From NCBI GenBank assembly GCA_021372695.1, contig JAJFTY010000077.1, forward strand, positions 1 through 63,982: a DNA stretch of 63,982 nt, in the 5' to 3' direction. Both the position numbers and the translations under genes were made by a program. The notes under the pieces were generated by a model. The model made no database searches. It had not been told where the DNA came from and saw nothing but the letters and a program-made list of their open reading frames with translations. Origin of the DNA: Deltaproteobacteria bacterium (GTDB lineage Bacteria > Desulfobacterota > Syntrophia > Syntrophales > UBA5619). Below are positions 1-8,728 of the stretch, piece by piece; the first letter of the stretch is position 1; each line of letters starts with the position of its first letter.

Positions 1-963
1 GGTCACCTCGTAGTTCACTTCCGATCCCAGGTAGGTGACCAGGGTCACCTCTCCGCTGCAGATTCCCTCCTTGGCCGAAAGTTCGATCATCTCCGGCCGG
101 ATGACCAGGGTCACCGCATCCCCCTTCTTCAGATGGGGGTAGCCCTCGAAAGAGAATCTCCGGTTCCAGAACTCCACCTCTTGTCTTCCGTCACTGCTTT
201 CCAGGACGCGTCCGGGCATGAAGTTGGTCTGTTTCCCGATGAAATCGGCCACGAATTTCGTTCTCGGCCGGGCATAGATCTCCTCCGGCGTTCCGATCTG
301 CTCTATTTCTCCCCGGTTCATGACCACAATGCGGTCGGAGAGGGTCATCGCCTCCTCCTGGTCATGGGTGACGTAGATGGAGGTGATGTTCGATTCCTGC
401 TGAATTTTCCGGATGAAGATGCGCATCTTGATCCGCAGTTTTGCATCCAGGTTGGAGAGCGGCTCATCGAACAGGAGCACCTTCGGTTCGTTGACCATGG
501 CCCGGGCCAGGGCCACCCTCTGCTGCTGGCCGCCGGACAACTGGCCGACGGGCCGGTTTCCTAAACCGGTCAGCCCGACGAATTCGAGGATCTTCTCCAC
601 CTTCTGGCGGATCACCTCCGCATCAAGATTTCTGAATTCCAGTCCGAACGCCACGTTCTTAAAGATATTCATGTGCGGGAAGAGGGCATAGCTCTGAAAA
701 ACCATGCAGGTATCCCTCTTGTTGGGAGGGATGTCGTTGATCTTCACGTTGTCGAGATGAATCTCGCCGGTGGTCGGGTTTTCAAAGCCGCCGATCATCC
801 TGAGGATCGTCGTTTTGCCGCAGCCGGAAGGGCCCAGAAGCGTCAGGAATTCCCCCTGCTTCATCTCCAGGTTGAAATCCTTGACGGCAACGACCTTTTC
901 ATCCTGATACGAACTGAGAAACTCTTTCGTGAGATTCTTGACTTGCAGATAGGCCTGATTCAT
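1..963 (-). CDS. Iron(III)-type ABC transporter ATP-binding protein, C-terminus cut by window edge
   Basis: Cytoplasmic ATPase that powers import through the permease encoded just upstream at 988-2703. The 321 visible codons carry Walker A (GPSGCGKTT, near residue 44), Q-loop region VFQSYALFPHM, signature LSGGQQQR (near 140), Walker B VLLFDEP (near 160) and the switch His (YVTHDQEEA). The start of a C-terminal TOBE-type domain follows and the frame is still open at base 1. Start is ATG at 963, 24 bp after the permease stop. The closest family is the FbpC/PotA group; the neighbouring binding protein favours ferric iron over polyamine, but substrate is not proven. Confidence 0.9.
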   Translation of the reverse strand, partial: MNQAYLQVKNLTKEFLSSYQDEKVVAVKDFNLEMKQGEFLTLLGPSGCGKTTILRMIGGFENPTTGEIHLDNVKINDIPPNKRDTCMVFQSYALFPHMNIFKNVAFGLEFRNLDAEVIRQKVEKILEFVGLTGLGNRPVGQLSGGQQQRVALARAMVNEPKVLLFDEPLSNLDAKLRIKMRIFIRKIQQESNITSIYVTHDQEEAMTLSDRIVVMNRGEIEQIGTPEEIYARPRTKFVADFIGKQTNFMPGRVLESSDGRQEVEFWNRRFSFEGYPHLKKGDAVTLVIRPEMIELSAKEGICSGEVTLVTYLGSEVNYEVT

Positions 964-987
964 CGCTGTGGCGGCTCCCTGAATGGA

Positions 988-2703
988 TTATAGTGCCTCT
1001 GCCCTTTCGAACTTGATCCGTCTTTCCCCCTGCATCTTCTTGACCAGGTATTGAATCAACCAAAGGGCCAGAAGGATGAAGAGGATGATCACCACGGAAA
1101 AAGCCGCGGCCTGAGAGAGATCGGAGTTCTCCACCGAACCGAGGATGGCGATGGTGATCAGGTTCCACTTCCCTGAAACGACAAAGATGACGGCGCTGAC
1201 CGCGGTCATGCATTTCACGAACGTGAAGGCCAACCCGGCGTAAAACGCCGGCGTGATGAGCGGAAGGGTGATTCTCCGGAATGTGGTGGCGCTGTCCGCA
1301 CCCAGATCGGTCGCCGCCTCCTCGATGCAGGGATCGATCTGCTGGAGCTCGGCAATGCCGGTCTGGACGCCGACGGCCAGATCCCGGAAAATGAACAGGA
1401 GCACGATGATGGCCGCCGTCCCCGTCAGCTTGAGAGGATATTCGTTGAAGGCCAGGATATACCCGATCCCCACCACGGTCCCGGGAACGGCGAACGTCAG
1501 GAGCGATACCAGTTCCATCAGCCTCTTGCCGGGGAAATTCTTGCGAACCACCAAAAATGCGATGAACATCGCGAGGAGCCCGGCAATCGGCGTTGCAATC
1601 GACGACAGCAGCAGCGTATCCCGGATGAACCCCCATCCCACGGTAAAGACATGCCGGTAATTGTCGAACGTCAGGGTATGGTTGGCGCCCCAGAGCTTCA
1701 CGACGGATCCGAACAACACCATGCCGTAGAAGAGGAAGATGACTGCCGTCAAGAGCAGGCAGAGGCCGAAGATCGAATATTTCGTGATCGGATGGTCCAT
1801 CTTGATGCGCGTGGACGAAGGCTTTCCGGTCACGGTCACGTACGACTTCCGGCTCACCCAGTATTTCTGCAGACCGAAGGCGATCAGCGACGGGATGAGG
1901 AGAAGGATGGCAAGCCCCGCCCCGCTTCTCATGTCGTACATCCCGACGATCGTCAGGTAAGCCTGGGTCGCGAGGATGGTGTAGTTCCCCGCCAGGATCA
2001 TCGGATTCCCGAAATCGGCCAGGGACTGGCTGAAGACGAGCAGGATCGCACTGGCGATCCCCGGGGTGGCCAGGGGGAGGGTGATCCGCGTGAACACCTT
2101 CCATTTCGATGCGCCCAGATCCAGGGCTGCGTCCTCGAGCGCCGGATCGATGGCCTGCAGGACGCCGTAGAGCGTCAGATACGCCGTCGAAAAATAGGTC
2201 AGCGTCTCGACGACCAGCAGCCCGTAGAATCCGTAGATCTTGAATTGGATGACATTGTTCAAGAGCATGTTGCTGACGAACCCCTGCTTGCCGAAGAGCA
2301 GAATGGCGGAGAGCGACATCATGAAAGGAGGGGCGATGATCGGAAAGGTGGCGGTGATGTTGAAGAACCGCTTCCACGGGATGTCCACCCGGGTGATGGC
2401 ATACGCGAAGATGAAACCGATGGCCGTCCCCAGAATGGAGACAGCGGCCCCCAGGTTCAGGCTGTGGATCAGAGGCTGAACATTGTATCTCTTGGAGAGC
2501 AGCTCCACGAAGACGTTCAAGCTGTAGCGGCCGCTCTCTTCAAAGCTCAGCTGAAAAATTTTGAACAAGGGGAGAACGATAAAGAGAAACAGAAAGATGC
2601 CGACCAGGGTGATCCCGAGAAGCAGGAGCGGCTCCTCCCACAGTTTCCGGAGATCAGAGGGGACCCTCTTCAGATAGGCAACGGCCCGTCCGCTTTTTGG
2701 CAT
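988..2703 (-). CDS. ABC transporter permease, two fused membrane domains (FbpB-like)
   Basis: Inner-membrane channel of the importer, 571 residues. It has two tandem binding-protein-dependent permease halves, about 12 hydrophobic segments in all. Each half has the EAA loop that contacts the ATPase: EDAALDLGASKWKVF in the first half and EEAATDLGADSATTF in the second. This fused form is typical of the FbpB/AfuB ferric iron permeases, where one chain replaces a permease dimer. ATG at 2703 has a GAGG upstream. It is transcribed from the binding-protein gene across a 259-bp gap that contains a terminator-like hairpin. Confidence 0.9.
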   Translation of the reverse strand: MPKSGRAVAYLKRVPSDLRKLWEEPLLLLGITLVGIFLFLFIVLPLFKIFQLSFEESGRYSLNVFVELLSKRYNVQPLIHSLNLGAAVSILGTAIGFIFAYAITRVDIPWKRFFNITATFPIIAPPFMMSLSAILLFGKQGFVSNMLLNNVIQFKIYGFYGLLVVETLTYFSTAYLTLYGVLQAIDPALEDAALDLGASKWKVFTRITLPLATPGIASAILLVFSQSLADFGNPMILAGNYTILATQAYLTIVGMYDMRSGAGLAILLLIPSLIAFGLQKYWVSRKSYVTVTGKPSSTRIKMDHPITKYSIFGLCLLLTAVIFLFYGMVLFGSVVKLWGANHTLTFDNYRHVFTVGWGFIRDTLLLSSIATPIAGLLAMFIAFLVVRKNFPGKRLMELVSLLTFAVPGTVVGIGYILAFNEYPLKLTGTAAIIVLLFIFRDLAVGVQTGIAELQQIDPCIEEAATDLGADSATTFRRITLPLITPAFYAGLAFTFVKCMTAVSAVIFVVSGKWNLITIAILGSVENSDLSQAAAFSVVIILFILLALWLIQYLVKKMQGERRIKFERAEAL

Positions 2704-2920
2704 AGCTGCTCACGCCTCATTCCCGCCGGCTGCGAAAGTGCCCATCCGCCTTCATCCCCGATCCTTCACCGCGCGACGTGATCACGGGGTAGTGGTCAAA
2801 TTCGTCCCCTTCCCGCGGCTCGGGCTCCCGGGCTCCGCATCGGAAGTCCTGTACTCTCCGTACGGATTGAACTTTCGACCCACCTGCAATCAGGAGCCCC
2901 CAGAGCTCCCGGACTGGATG

Positions 2921-2950
2921 AAAAAAAGGAGGGTGGAAAAATCACCCTCC
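2921..2950 (-). terminator. Rho-independent terminator or attenuator after the binding-protein gene
   Basis: On the minus strand GGAGGGTG pairs with CACCCTCC around a 7-base loop and is followed by seven T residues, 13 bp past the stop of the binding-protein gene. It lies inside the importer gene set, so it probably lets the binding protein be made in excess of permease and ATPase. Bases 2704-2920 hold nothing else I can recognise. Confidence 0.85.
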
Positions 2951-2962
2951 CCTTCCAAACGC

Positions 2963-3967
2963 TTATTTACCGATGGTCTGACGCCATTTTTCGATCAGCC
3001 GTTTGTTATTGTTTCCCGACCATTCGGCGTCATAATTGATGAGCTTCACATCGGATGCCTTCGTCGCGCCGGCCGCAACTTCGGCCTCGGGGTTCAGCGG
3101 AATCCGGTACCAGTTCTTGAGGAGGTCCTGCGCTCGCTTGGAGAGCACCCAGTCGATGAATTTCTTGCCAAGATCCTGCTCGGGTCCCCCTTTGACCAGC
3201 GCCACCACACCGATCTCATACCCGGTTCCCTCGCTCGGGAACGACGCCTTGATCGGATAACCCTTGGAGGTTCCTTTGGCCAGGATATCGTGGGAAAAGG
3301 CGATCCCGATGGCGATCTCGCCCAGCCCGGCCTGGGTGACGCACGCCGACCCCGACGTGTTGTAATGGTGAATGTTGGCGTCGAGCTTCTTCCAGTAGTC
3401 GAACGCCTTGTCCTCTCCCATCATTTGGACCAGGGTCGCCAGGGTGGTGTAGGCGGTTCCCGAGGTATAGGGGTAGGCGATGGAAATATTCCCCTTGAGC
3501 TCGGGCCTGAGCAGATCCTGCCAGGAGGTCGGGAAGGGAAGCTTGTTCTTTGCAAACCAGTTCGTATTGTTCCCGAAACCGATCGCACCGAAGTAAAAGC
3601 CGCTCCAGTTGTCCTGGGGATCCTTCAGCGTTCCCTTCAGGAAAGAAGCCCCGACCGGCGATGCATACGGGGTCAGCAGACCTTCCTTCCTGCCCGCGGT
3701 GAATTCGTCGCTGGAGCCGCCGAACCAGACGCTGACCTGGGGGTTCTTCGCCTCCGCCTTCAGCCGGGTCAAAACCTCGCCTGCCGAAAGTCGGACCCAC
3801 TCCACCTTGATGCCGGTATCCTTGGTGAAGGCTTCAACATAGATTTTCGCCTCATTGGGATCCAGGGCCGTGTACATATGGAGCACATCGGCCGCTCTCG
3901 CCGCGGATGAACCCATCAGTGACCACAGAATGACCGAAATCGAAAGGATCAGACGTAAGCATTTCAT
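2963..3967 (-). CDS. Extracellular solute-binding protein, FbpA/AfuA-like
   Basis: Periplasmic receptor for the importer, 334 residues. Residues 1-25 form a Sec signal peptide with cleavage after AARA. The mature start, ADVLHMYTALDPNEAK, and the region VWFGGSSDEFTAGRKEG are typical of family 1/FbpA-type binding proteins for Fe(III) and related ligands. ATG at 3967 is preceded by GGGGGA. It is the first gene of the three-gene importer. Known FbpA proteins bind iron through paired tyrosines; this protein has Tyr residues near the C-terminal third (YNTSGS, YEIG, YDAEW), so a ferric ligand is plausible but unproven. Phosphonate or thiamine ligands remain possible. Confidence 0.85.
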   Translation of the reverse strand: MKCLRLILSISVILWSLMGSSAARAADVLHMYTALDPNEAKIYVEAFTKDTGIKVEWVRLSAGEVLTRLKAEAKNPQVSVWFGGSSDEFTAGRKEGLLTPYASPVGASFLKGTLKDPQDNWSGFYFGAIGFGNNTNWFAKNKLPFPTSWQDLLRPELKGNISIAYPYTSGTAYTTLATLVQMMGEDKAFDYWKKLDANIHHYNTSGSACVTQAGLGEIAIGIAFSHDILAKGTSKGYPIKASFPSEGTGYEIGVVALVKGGPEQDLGKKFIDWVLSKRAQDLLKNWYRIPLNPEAEVAAGATKASDVKLINYDAEWSGNNNKRLIEKWRQTIGK

Positions 3968-4032
3968 GATTTTTCCCCCTTATGATTTCTCAAAGCCCAT
4001 GGACGTTTTCGGAATTCCCTTGAACGCACGGA

Positions 4033-4053
4033 CGGGTTGAGCAGCTCAACCCG
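4033..4053. promoter_or_regulatory. Perfect 9-bp inverted repeat upstream of the importer genes
   Basis: CGGGTTGAG and CTCAACCCG face each other across a 3-base loop, 66 bp upstream of the binding-protein start. No T-run follows on either strand, so it does not look like a terminator. It may be an operator or a 5' leader hairpin. The rest of 3968-4227 shows no supported gene. Confidence 0.4.
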
Positions 4054-4227
4054 CTCGAAAAACCAAATGGAAATTATCGTGAAAAATTAAGCCTTTTATA
4101 AGAGATGACGTAAAGACGGTCTTTGCATGAACGTGTATAGAACCACTGCAAAAAAGTCAATCGGTATTTTGGCTGACGACTCGCCGAAACGGCTTTGTGA
4201 GCCCGGGCACCCGGCCGCCCGTTATCC

Positions 4228-4256
4228 TTGACAGGTTCCTCTTTTTCTTCTATGCT
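4228..4256 (+). promoter_or_regulatory. Sigma70-type promoter for glyA
   Basis: TTGACA (4228-4233) and TATGCT (4251-4256) are separated by 17 bp, and glyA begins 48 bp further on. Confidence 0.65.
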
Positions 4257-4304
4257 TCGCTCCATTCATCGCAGCACCGCGCATCACAATAAAAAGGGGG
4301 AATC

Positions 4305-5561
4305 ATGAATCTTTTGGAAGAGAAGCTTGCCCGGTTCGATCCCGAGGTGGATGGGATTATCCGCGACGAGATGCGGCGCAATGAAGAGACCATCAACCTG
4401 ATCGCCTCCGAAAACTATCCGCCCAAATCCCTGATGAAGGCGATCAGCTCCATGCTTTCCGGGATCTACAGCGAGGGCTATCCCGGTGAGCGGTGGTACC
4501 GGGGGTTGGAGAACATCGACCGGCTCGAATCGCTGGCCATCGGGAGGGCAAAAGCCGTTTTCGGCGCGGAGCATGCCAATGTGCAGGCCCTGTCCGGCAG
4601 CGCCGCCAATATCGCCGCCTATCTCTCCCTGCTGAAGCTGGGCGACCGCATTCTGAGCATGGAGATCGATGCCGGCGGGCACCTGAGCCACGGCGCCAAA
4701 GCCAATGTGGTCTCCAAGATGTTCGATATCGTACAGTACGGCGTCGATCCGAAGACGGGTCTCCTGGATTACGAAGCGATCCGGAAACAGGCCCTGGAGG
4801 CCAAACCGCGGCTCATCGTCTGCGGGGCGAGCGCCTATCCAAGGGTCATCGACTTCGACCGTTTCGGACAGATCGCCCGGAAAGCGGGCGCCTTTCTGAT
4901 GGCGGACATCTCCCACATCGCCGGGCTGGTGGTGACCGGCCTTCATCCGAGCCCCGTCCCCCATTGCGACATCGTCACCACCACGACCCACAAGACTCTG
5001 CGGATGACCCGCGGGGCCCTGATCCTGTGCAAAGCGGAGCACGCCGACCAGGTGGACCGCGCGGTGTTTCCCATGCTCCAGGGAGGCCCGCACCAGGCCA
5101 ACATCTCCGCGATCGCGGTGGGTCTCAAGCATCTGAGCACCCCGGAATACCAGCGGTACATCCGCGAGGTCGTCCTGAATGCGAAGGCCCTTTCGGAGCG
5201 CCTCCTTGAACAGGGGGCGGAGATCGTGACCGGCGGGACGGACAACCATCTGCTACTCTTGGACCTGGCAAAATGGAACATCGACGGAGAGACGGCCTCG
5301 GTCCTGCTGGAGGAGGCGAATCTCGTCGTGAACAAGAACAAGATCCCCGGTGATCGCGGCACGGCGAAGAAGCCCTCGGGCATCCGTCTGGGCACCCCGG
5401 CCATGACCACCCGCGGTATGGGCGCCGACGAGGTGAAACGGATCGCACAATGGGTCGTGGAGGTCGTGACCCATCCGCAGGAAAAGGCGCTCCGGGAGAG
5501 GGTAAAGGGAGAGGTCATCGCCCTCTGCCGCCGGTTCCCGATTTACCAGATGACCTATTAG
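4305..5561 (+). CDS. glyA: Serine hydroxymethyltransferase
   Basis: PLP enzyme of the cytosol that interconverts serine and glycine with transfer of a one-carbon unit to tetrahydrofolate. The 418 residues match the normal family length. The N-terminus EIIRDE-like helix, the block NLIASENYPPKSL near residue 35, the YPGERWYRG motif and the PLP-lysine motif TTTTHKTLR (near residue 230) are all present. ATG at 4305 has the Shine-Dalgarno AAGGGGG. It has its own promoter and is followed by two small genes of unknown role. The gene looks intact and ordinary. Confidence 0.97.
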   Translation: MNLLEEKLARFDPEVDGIIRDEMRRNEETINLIASENYPPKSLMKAISSMLSGIYSEGYPGERWYRGLENIDRLESLAIGRAKAVFGAEHANVQALSGSAANIAAYLSLLKLGDRILSMEIDAGGHLSHGAKANVVSKMFDIVQYGVDPKTGLLDYEAIRKQALEAKPRLIVCGASAYPRVIDFDRFGQIARKAGAFLMADISHIAGLVVTGLHPSPVPHCDIVTTTTHKTLRMTRGALILCKAEHADQVDRAVFPMLQGGPHQANISAIAVGLKHLSTPEYQRYIREVVLNAKALSERLLEQGAEIVTGGTDNHLLLLDLAKWNIDGETASVLLEEANLVVNKNKIPGDRGTAKKPSGIRLGTPAMTTRGMGADEVKRIAQWVVEVVTHPQEKALRERVKGEVIALCRRFPIYQMTY

Positions 5562-5589
5562 CAGCCCGACATTGGGCTTTCGGAGAGAA

Positions 5590-6321
5590 ATGATGAAAAA
5601 GACAATGATGACGGCGCTCCTGATGGCGCTGATGGTCGCGCTTTATGCCTGCACGACCTATGAGCGTCAGGTGGTGCCCTTCAAGATGCCGGCGGCCTAT
5701 CCCAACGCCACGCCCGTGGCGGATGCGACCATCGCCGCCAAGGCCTACGACAATCCGGATGAGGCAAAAGCGGCCTTCGGTTTCGACATCCGGGGCGCGG
5801 GAATTTATCCCGTTCAGGTCATCTTCGACAATACGGGAAACCATTCGCTCGAGATCCTGACCGACAAGACGCTCCTCGTGGATGAGGAGAACAACCTCTG
5901 GCCCATCCTCGATGAACGGATGGCCTACGACCGCCTCTCGAAAAAGACCGAGCTGGGCAAAGTGATGCCGGAGGCGGCCAAGGGCGGATTGCTGGCCGGC
6001 GCGGCCGGCGCGGTCATCGGTGCGGCAATCGGGATCGTGACGGGTCAGAACGTGGCGGCAGCCGCCGGAAAAGGCGCGGCCGTCGGGGCCGCGGCGGGCG
6101 TTACCGTCGGCGGGGCCAAGGGGCTGAGCGAGTCGGACGTCCGGCAGCAGATTCAGGAGGATCTGCAGAATCGCTCCCTTCAGAGGAGGGCCATCACCCC
6201 GCACGAGGTGGCACACGGCTTCATCTTCTACCCGGGGGAGGCGAAAAAAGCCAAAGAACTGCGGATCACCATCCGCGCGATCGACACGAATCAGGTCTAT
6301 CCGCTGATCCTGAAATTCTGA
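5590..6321 (+). CDS. Putative lipoprotein with glycine-zipper segment
   Basis: Predicted secreted lipoprotein of about 243 residues, function unknown. A Lys-rich start, a Met/Leu-rich hydrophobic core and LYAC form a plausible lipobox with Cys near residue 19. Around residues 135-180 there is a Gly/Ala-rich glycine-zipper stretch (GLLAGAAGAVIGAAIG and GAAVGAAAGVTVGGAKG), often seen in outer-membrane-associated proteins. I chose ATG 5590 over 5572 because 5572 would put charged residues before the signal and lacks a ribosome site. It lies 28 bp after glyA, probably co-transcribed. Confidence 0.7.
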   Translation: MMKKTMMTALLMALMVALYACTTYERQVVPFKMPAAYPNATPVADATIAAKAYDNPDEAKAAFGFDIRGAGIYPVQVIFDNTGNHSLEILTDKTLLVDEENNLWPILDERMAYDRLSKKTELGKVMPEAAKGGLLAGAAGAVIGAAIGIVTGQNVAAAAGKGAAVGAAAGVTVGGAKGLSESDVRQQIQEDLQNRSLQRRAITPHEVAHGFIFYPGEAKKAKELRITIRAIDTNQVYPLILKF

Positions 6322-6365
6322 GGTTCGCCGGATCCCCATTCCATTCGCAACCGAGGTGCATAGCC

Positions 6366-6677
6366 ATGTCCGAAGCCCTGAAAATTGTCGTGATGATCCT
6401 CGTCGTCATCGCCGCTTTCGCTCTCACGCTCGTCATCGCCTCCTGGAAAACCAGAAGAGCCTGCAAGTTCATCATCCGGGATCTGCGGGAGAAGAAGGCG
6501 TTCGATCCGGCGTCGGCGGTGGAGCTTTCCTATGCCAAGAGTTCGCTGTTCCACATCGGCATGCGGGACTACAGGCCAAAGGCGCTTGGCGCGCTCGTCA
6601 AGTTCGACCAGATCCGGGTGACAGCGGAAAACCGATACTACCTGCGGCAGGTAAGCGAAGAGCAGACTAATCCTTGA
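6366..6677 (+). CDS. Small single-span membrane protein, unknown function
   Basis: 103 residues: one N-terminal transmembrane helix (about residues 6-26, IVVMILVVIAAFALTLVIA) followed by a basic cytosolic domain (WKTRRACKFIIRDLREKKAF). I do not recognise the family. It sits 44 bp after the lipoprotein gene on the same strand with Shine-Dalgarno-like GAGG upstream, and its codon use resembles its neighbours, which supports a real gene. Confidence 0.6.
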   Translation: MSEALKIVVMILVVIAAFALTLVIASWKTRRACKFIIRDLREKKAFDPASAVELSYAKSSLFHIGMRDYRPKALGALVKFDQIRVTAENRYYLRQVSEEQTNP

Positions 6678-6751
6678 TCTTCCCGAATGATTGAGATAGG
6701 ATTCCGCCCCATTCCGGCCATGAAGCCGGCAAAGGCTCGGGAGTGTCAGAA

Positions 6752-7900
6752 GTGGATTTCAATCCCTGCATGAAACACAAGGTGGTCCGCAAGGCGGTTC
6801 GCATGTTCGCCGAGGCGGAGCTCGGCCCCATCGCCCACGACATCGACCGGGACGCCCGTTTCCCCTGGGAGGTTGTGGAGAAGATGATGCCTCTGCACTT
6901 CTTCGGCCTCCAGGCACCCAGGGAGTTCGGCGGCGCGGAGATGGATTCGATCAGCTATGCGATCGTGATCGAGGAGATCTCGCGTGTCAGCGCCGCGGTC
7001 GGTCTCTGCATCACCGTTCACAACGGCGTCGCGGTCTACCCCATCGTCCGTTTCGGGACGGAGGAGCAGAAGAAGCGCTTCCTGCCGGCCATGGTGCAGG
7101 GAGAGCGGATCGGCGCCTTCTGCCTGACCGAGGCCAACGCGGGTTCGGACGCGGGCGGGGTGGAAACGGTCGCCCTGAAGGATGGCAAGGATTATCTGAT
7201 CAACGGCACGAAGATCTTCGTGACCAACGGCGGCGTCTGCGGAACGGCACTGATCTTCGCGGTCATGGACACGCAGGGCGCCCAGCGGAGCAGCGGGGTG
7301 TTCATCGTGGAGCGGGACACCCCCGGCTTTTCCGTCGGCGAAATCGAGGACCTCTGCGGAATGCGGGCGGACCCCGTCTCCTCCCTGTTCCTGGAGGATT
7401 GCCGCGTCCCCGAGACCAACCTGCTCGGCCGCACCGGCGACGGGATCAAGATCGGTCTGGCGACCCTCGACTCCGGCCGCCTCGGCATCGCCGCCCAGGC
7501 GCTCGGAATCGCCCAGGCCGCCTTCGAGGATTCGGTCCGTTACTCCAAGGAACGGCAGCAGTTCCGGAAACCGATCTCTTCGTTCCAGACCATCCAGAAC
7601 TACCTCGCCGACATGGCGACGGAGATCGATGCCGGGCGTCTGCTCCTCTACCGGGCCTGTGCGGTGAAGGACGCGGGACGGCCCTTCGGCGCGGAGGCCG
7701 CGATGGCCAAACTCTACTGCAGCGAGCTCGCGACCCGGGTGACCAACACCGCCGTCCAGATCCACGGGGGGTATGGCTACAGCAAGGAGTATGACGTGGA
7801 ACGCTATTTCCGGGACGCGAAGGTGACCGAGATCTATGAAGGGACGAGCGAGATCCAGCGGATCGTCATCTCCCGCGCCGTGCTCGCCCAGAGGACGTAG
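6752..7900 (+). CDS. Acyl-CoA dehydrogenase
   Basis: FAD enzyme that makes the 2,3-double bond in an acyl-CoA and passes electrons to the adjacent EtfAB. The 382 residues show the family blocks AFCLTEANAGSDAGG (FAD and substrate), GMRADPVSSLFLEDC, ERQQFRKPI and the C-terminal YEGTSEIQR containing the likely catalytic Glu (near residue 362). I chose GTG 6752 because the protein then begins MDFN, as many relatives do, and GGGAG lies 8 bp upstream; GTG 6743 is possible. Acyl chain length cannot be told; butyryl-, glutaryl- or branched-chain substrates are all open. The next gene begins 3 bp later. Confidence 0.93.
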   Translation: MDFNPCMKHKVVRKAVRMFAEAELGPIAHDIDRDARFPWEVVEKMMPLHFFGLQAPREFGGAEMDSISYAIVIEEISRVSAAVGLCITVHNGVAVYPIVRFGTEEQKKRFLPAMVQGERIGAFCLTEANAGSDAGGVETVALKDGKDYLINGTKIFVTNGGVCGTALIFAVMDTQGAQRSSGVFIVERDTPGFSVGEIEDLCGMRADPVSSLFLEDCRVPETNLLGRTGDGIKIGLATLDSGRLGIAAQALGIAQAAFEDSVRYSKERQQFRKPISSFQTIQNYLADMATEIDAGRLLLYRACAVKDAGRPFGAEAAMAKLYCSELATRVTNTAVQIHGGYGYSKEYDVERYFRDAKVTEIYEGTSEIQRIVISRAVLAQRT

Positions 7901-7903
7901 AAG

Positions 7904-8728
7904 ATGTTGAAGCTGGTCGTTTGCATCAAACAGGTGCCGATGGTCTCCGAACTCCCCTGGGACCCCAAGACGGGGGCCCTCCAGCGGGATCTCGCGGAGG
8001 GGATGATCAATCCCGCCTGCCGCTCGGCCCTCGACGCGGCCCTGCGGATCCAGGAGACGGCGGGCGCCGAAATCACCGCGATCACCATGGGGCCGCCGAT
8101 GGCCGAAGAGGTCCTGCGCGAGGCGATTGCGCTGGGCGCGGACCGGGGGGTCCTCCTGAGCGACCGGAAAATGGCCGGTGCAGACACCTCCGTGACCTCC
8201 TATACGCTCGCCCGGGCCATCGAGAAGGCCTGCCCGGGGTTCGATCTCGTGCTCTGCGGCTTTTCGACGAGCGACAGCGAGACCGCCCAGGTCGGTCCCC
8301 AACTCGCCGAAGAGCTCGGTATTCCCGGCGTGGCCTATGTGAACGAGCTTGAGGTCTCGGACCGCACGGTCCGGATGCAGAGATTCACCGATGACTTCCT
8401 AGAGACCCTGGAGATGGACCTCCCCGGTCTGGTGACGGTGACGACCGAACGGTATGCCCCCCGGCATGTGCCGCTGGGCGGTCTCCAGGCGGCATTCACG
8501 AGAGCGGAGATCGTCACCCTCGACGCAGCGGCCCTCAATCTCGACCCGGAGCGGATCGGCGTGAAAGGTTCCGCCACAAAGATCCTCAACGTCTATTCGC
8601 CGATGGAAGGGAAAAAGAATATCGTTCTGACCGGGGCGCCCAAAAGGATCGTGGAGCAGCTGTTCGAACGGTTCGACGACAAAATCGGCGGGGCCATCGG
8701 GCAGGATTTGAAAACGGAGAGAAAATGA
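7904..8728 (+). CDS. etfB: Electron transfer flavoprotein, beta subunit
   Basis: Small subunit of the Etf heterodimer that takes electrons from acyl-CoA dehydrogenase. 274 residues. The N-terminus LKLVVCIKQVPMVSE, the block DPALR-like region around SALDAALRIQETAGAE, and ALGADRGVLLSDR are family hallmarks, as is CGFSTSDSETAQVGPQLAEELG. It starts 3 bp after the dehydrogenase and its stop overlaps the etfA start (ATGA), so the three are translationally coupled. Whether this Etf bifurcates or feeds a membrane oxidoreductase cannot be read from here; no FixX or membrane partner is adjacent. Confidence 0.95.
   Translation: MLKLVVCIKQVPMVSELPWDPKTGALQRDLAEGMINPACRSALDAALRIQETAGAEITAITMGPPMAEEVLREAIALGADRGVLLSDRKMAGADTSVTSYTLARAIEKACPGFDLVLCGFSTSDSETAQVGPQLAEELGIPGVAYVNELEVSDRTVRMQRFTDDFLETLEMDLPGLVTVTTERYAPRHVPLGGLQAAFTRAEIVTLDAAALNLDPERIGVKGSATKILNVYSPMEGKKNIVLTGAPKRIVEQLFERFDDKIGGAIGQDLKTERK

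Noticed and set aside
4033..4053. Terminator between the importer and glyA
   Set aside because: Neither side has a T-run and the genes on both sides run away from it.
4074..4265. 63-codon minus-strand frame before glyA
   Set aside because: No ribosome site, no family resemblance, and it covers the glyA promoter.
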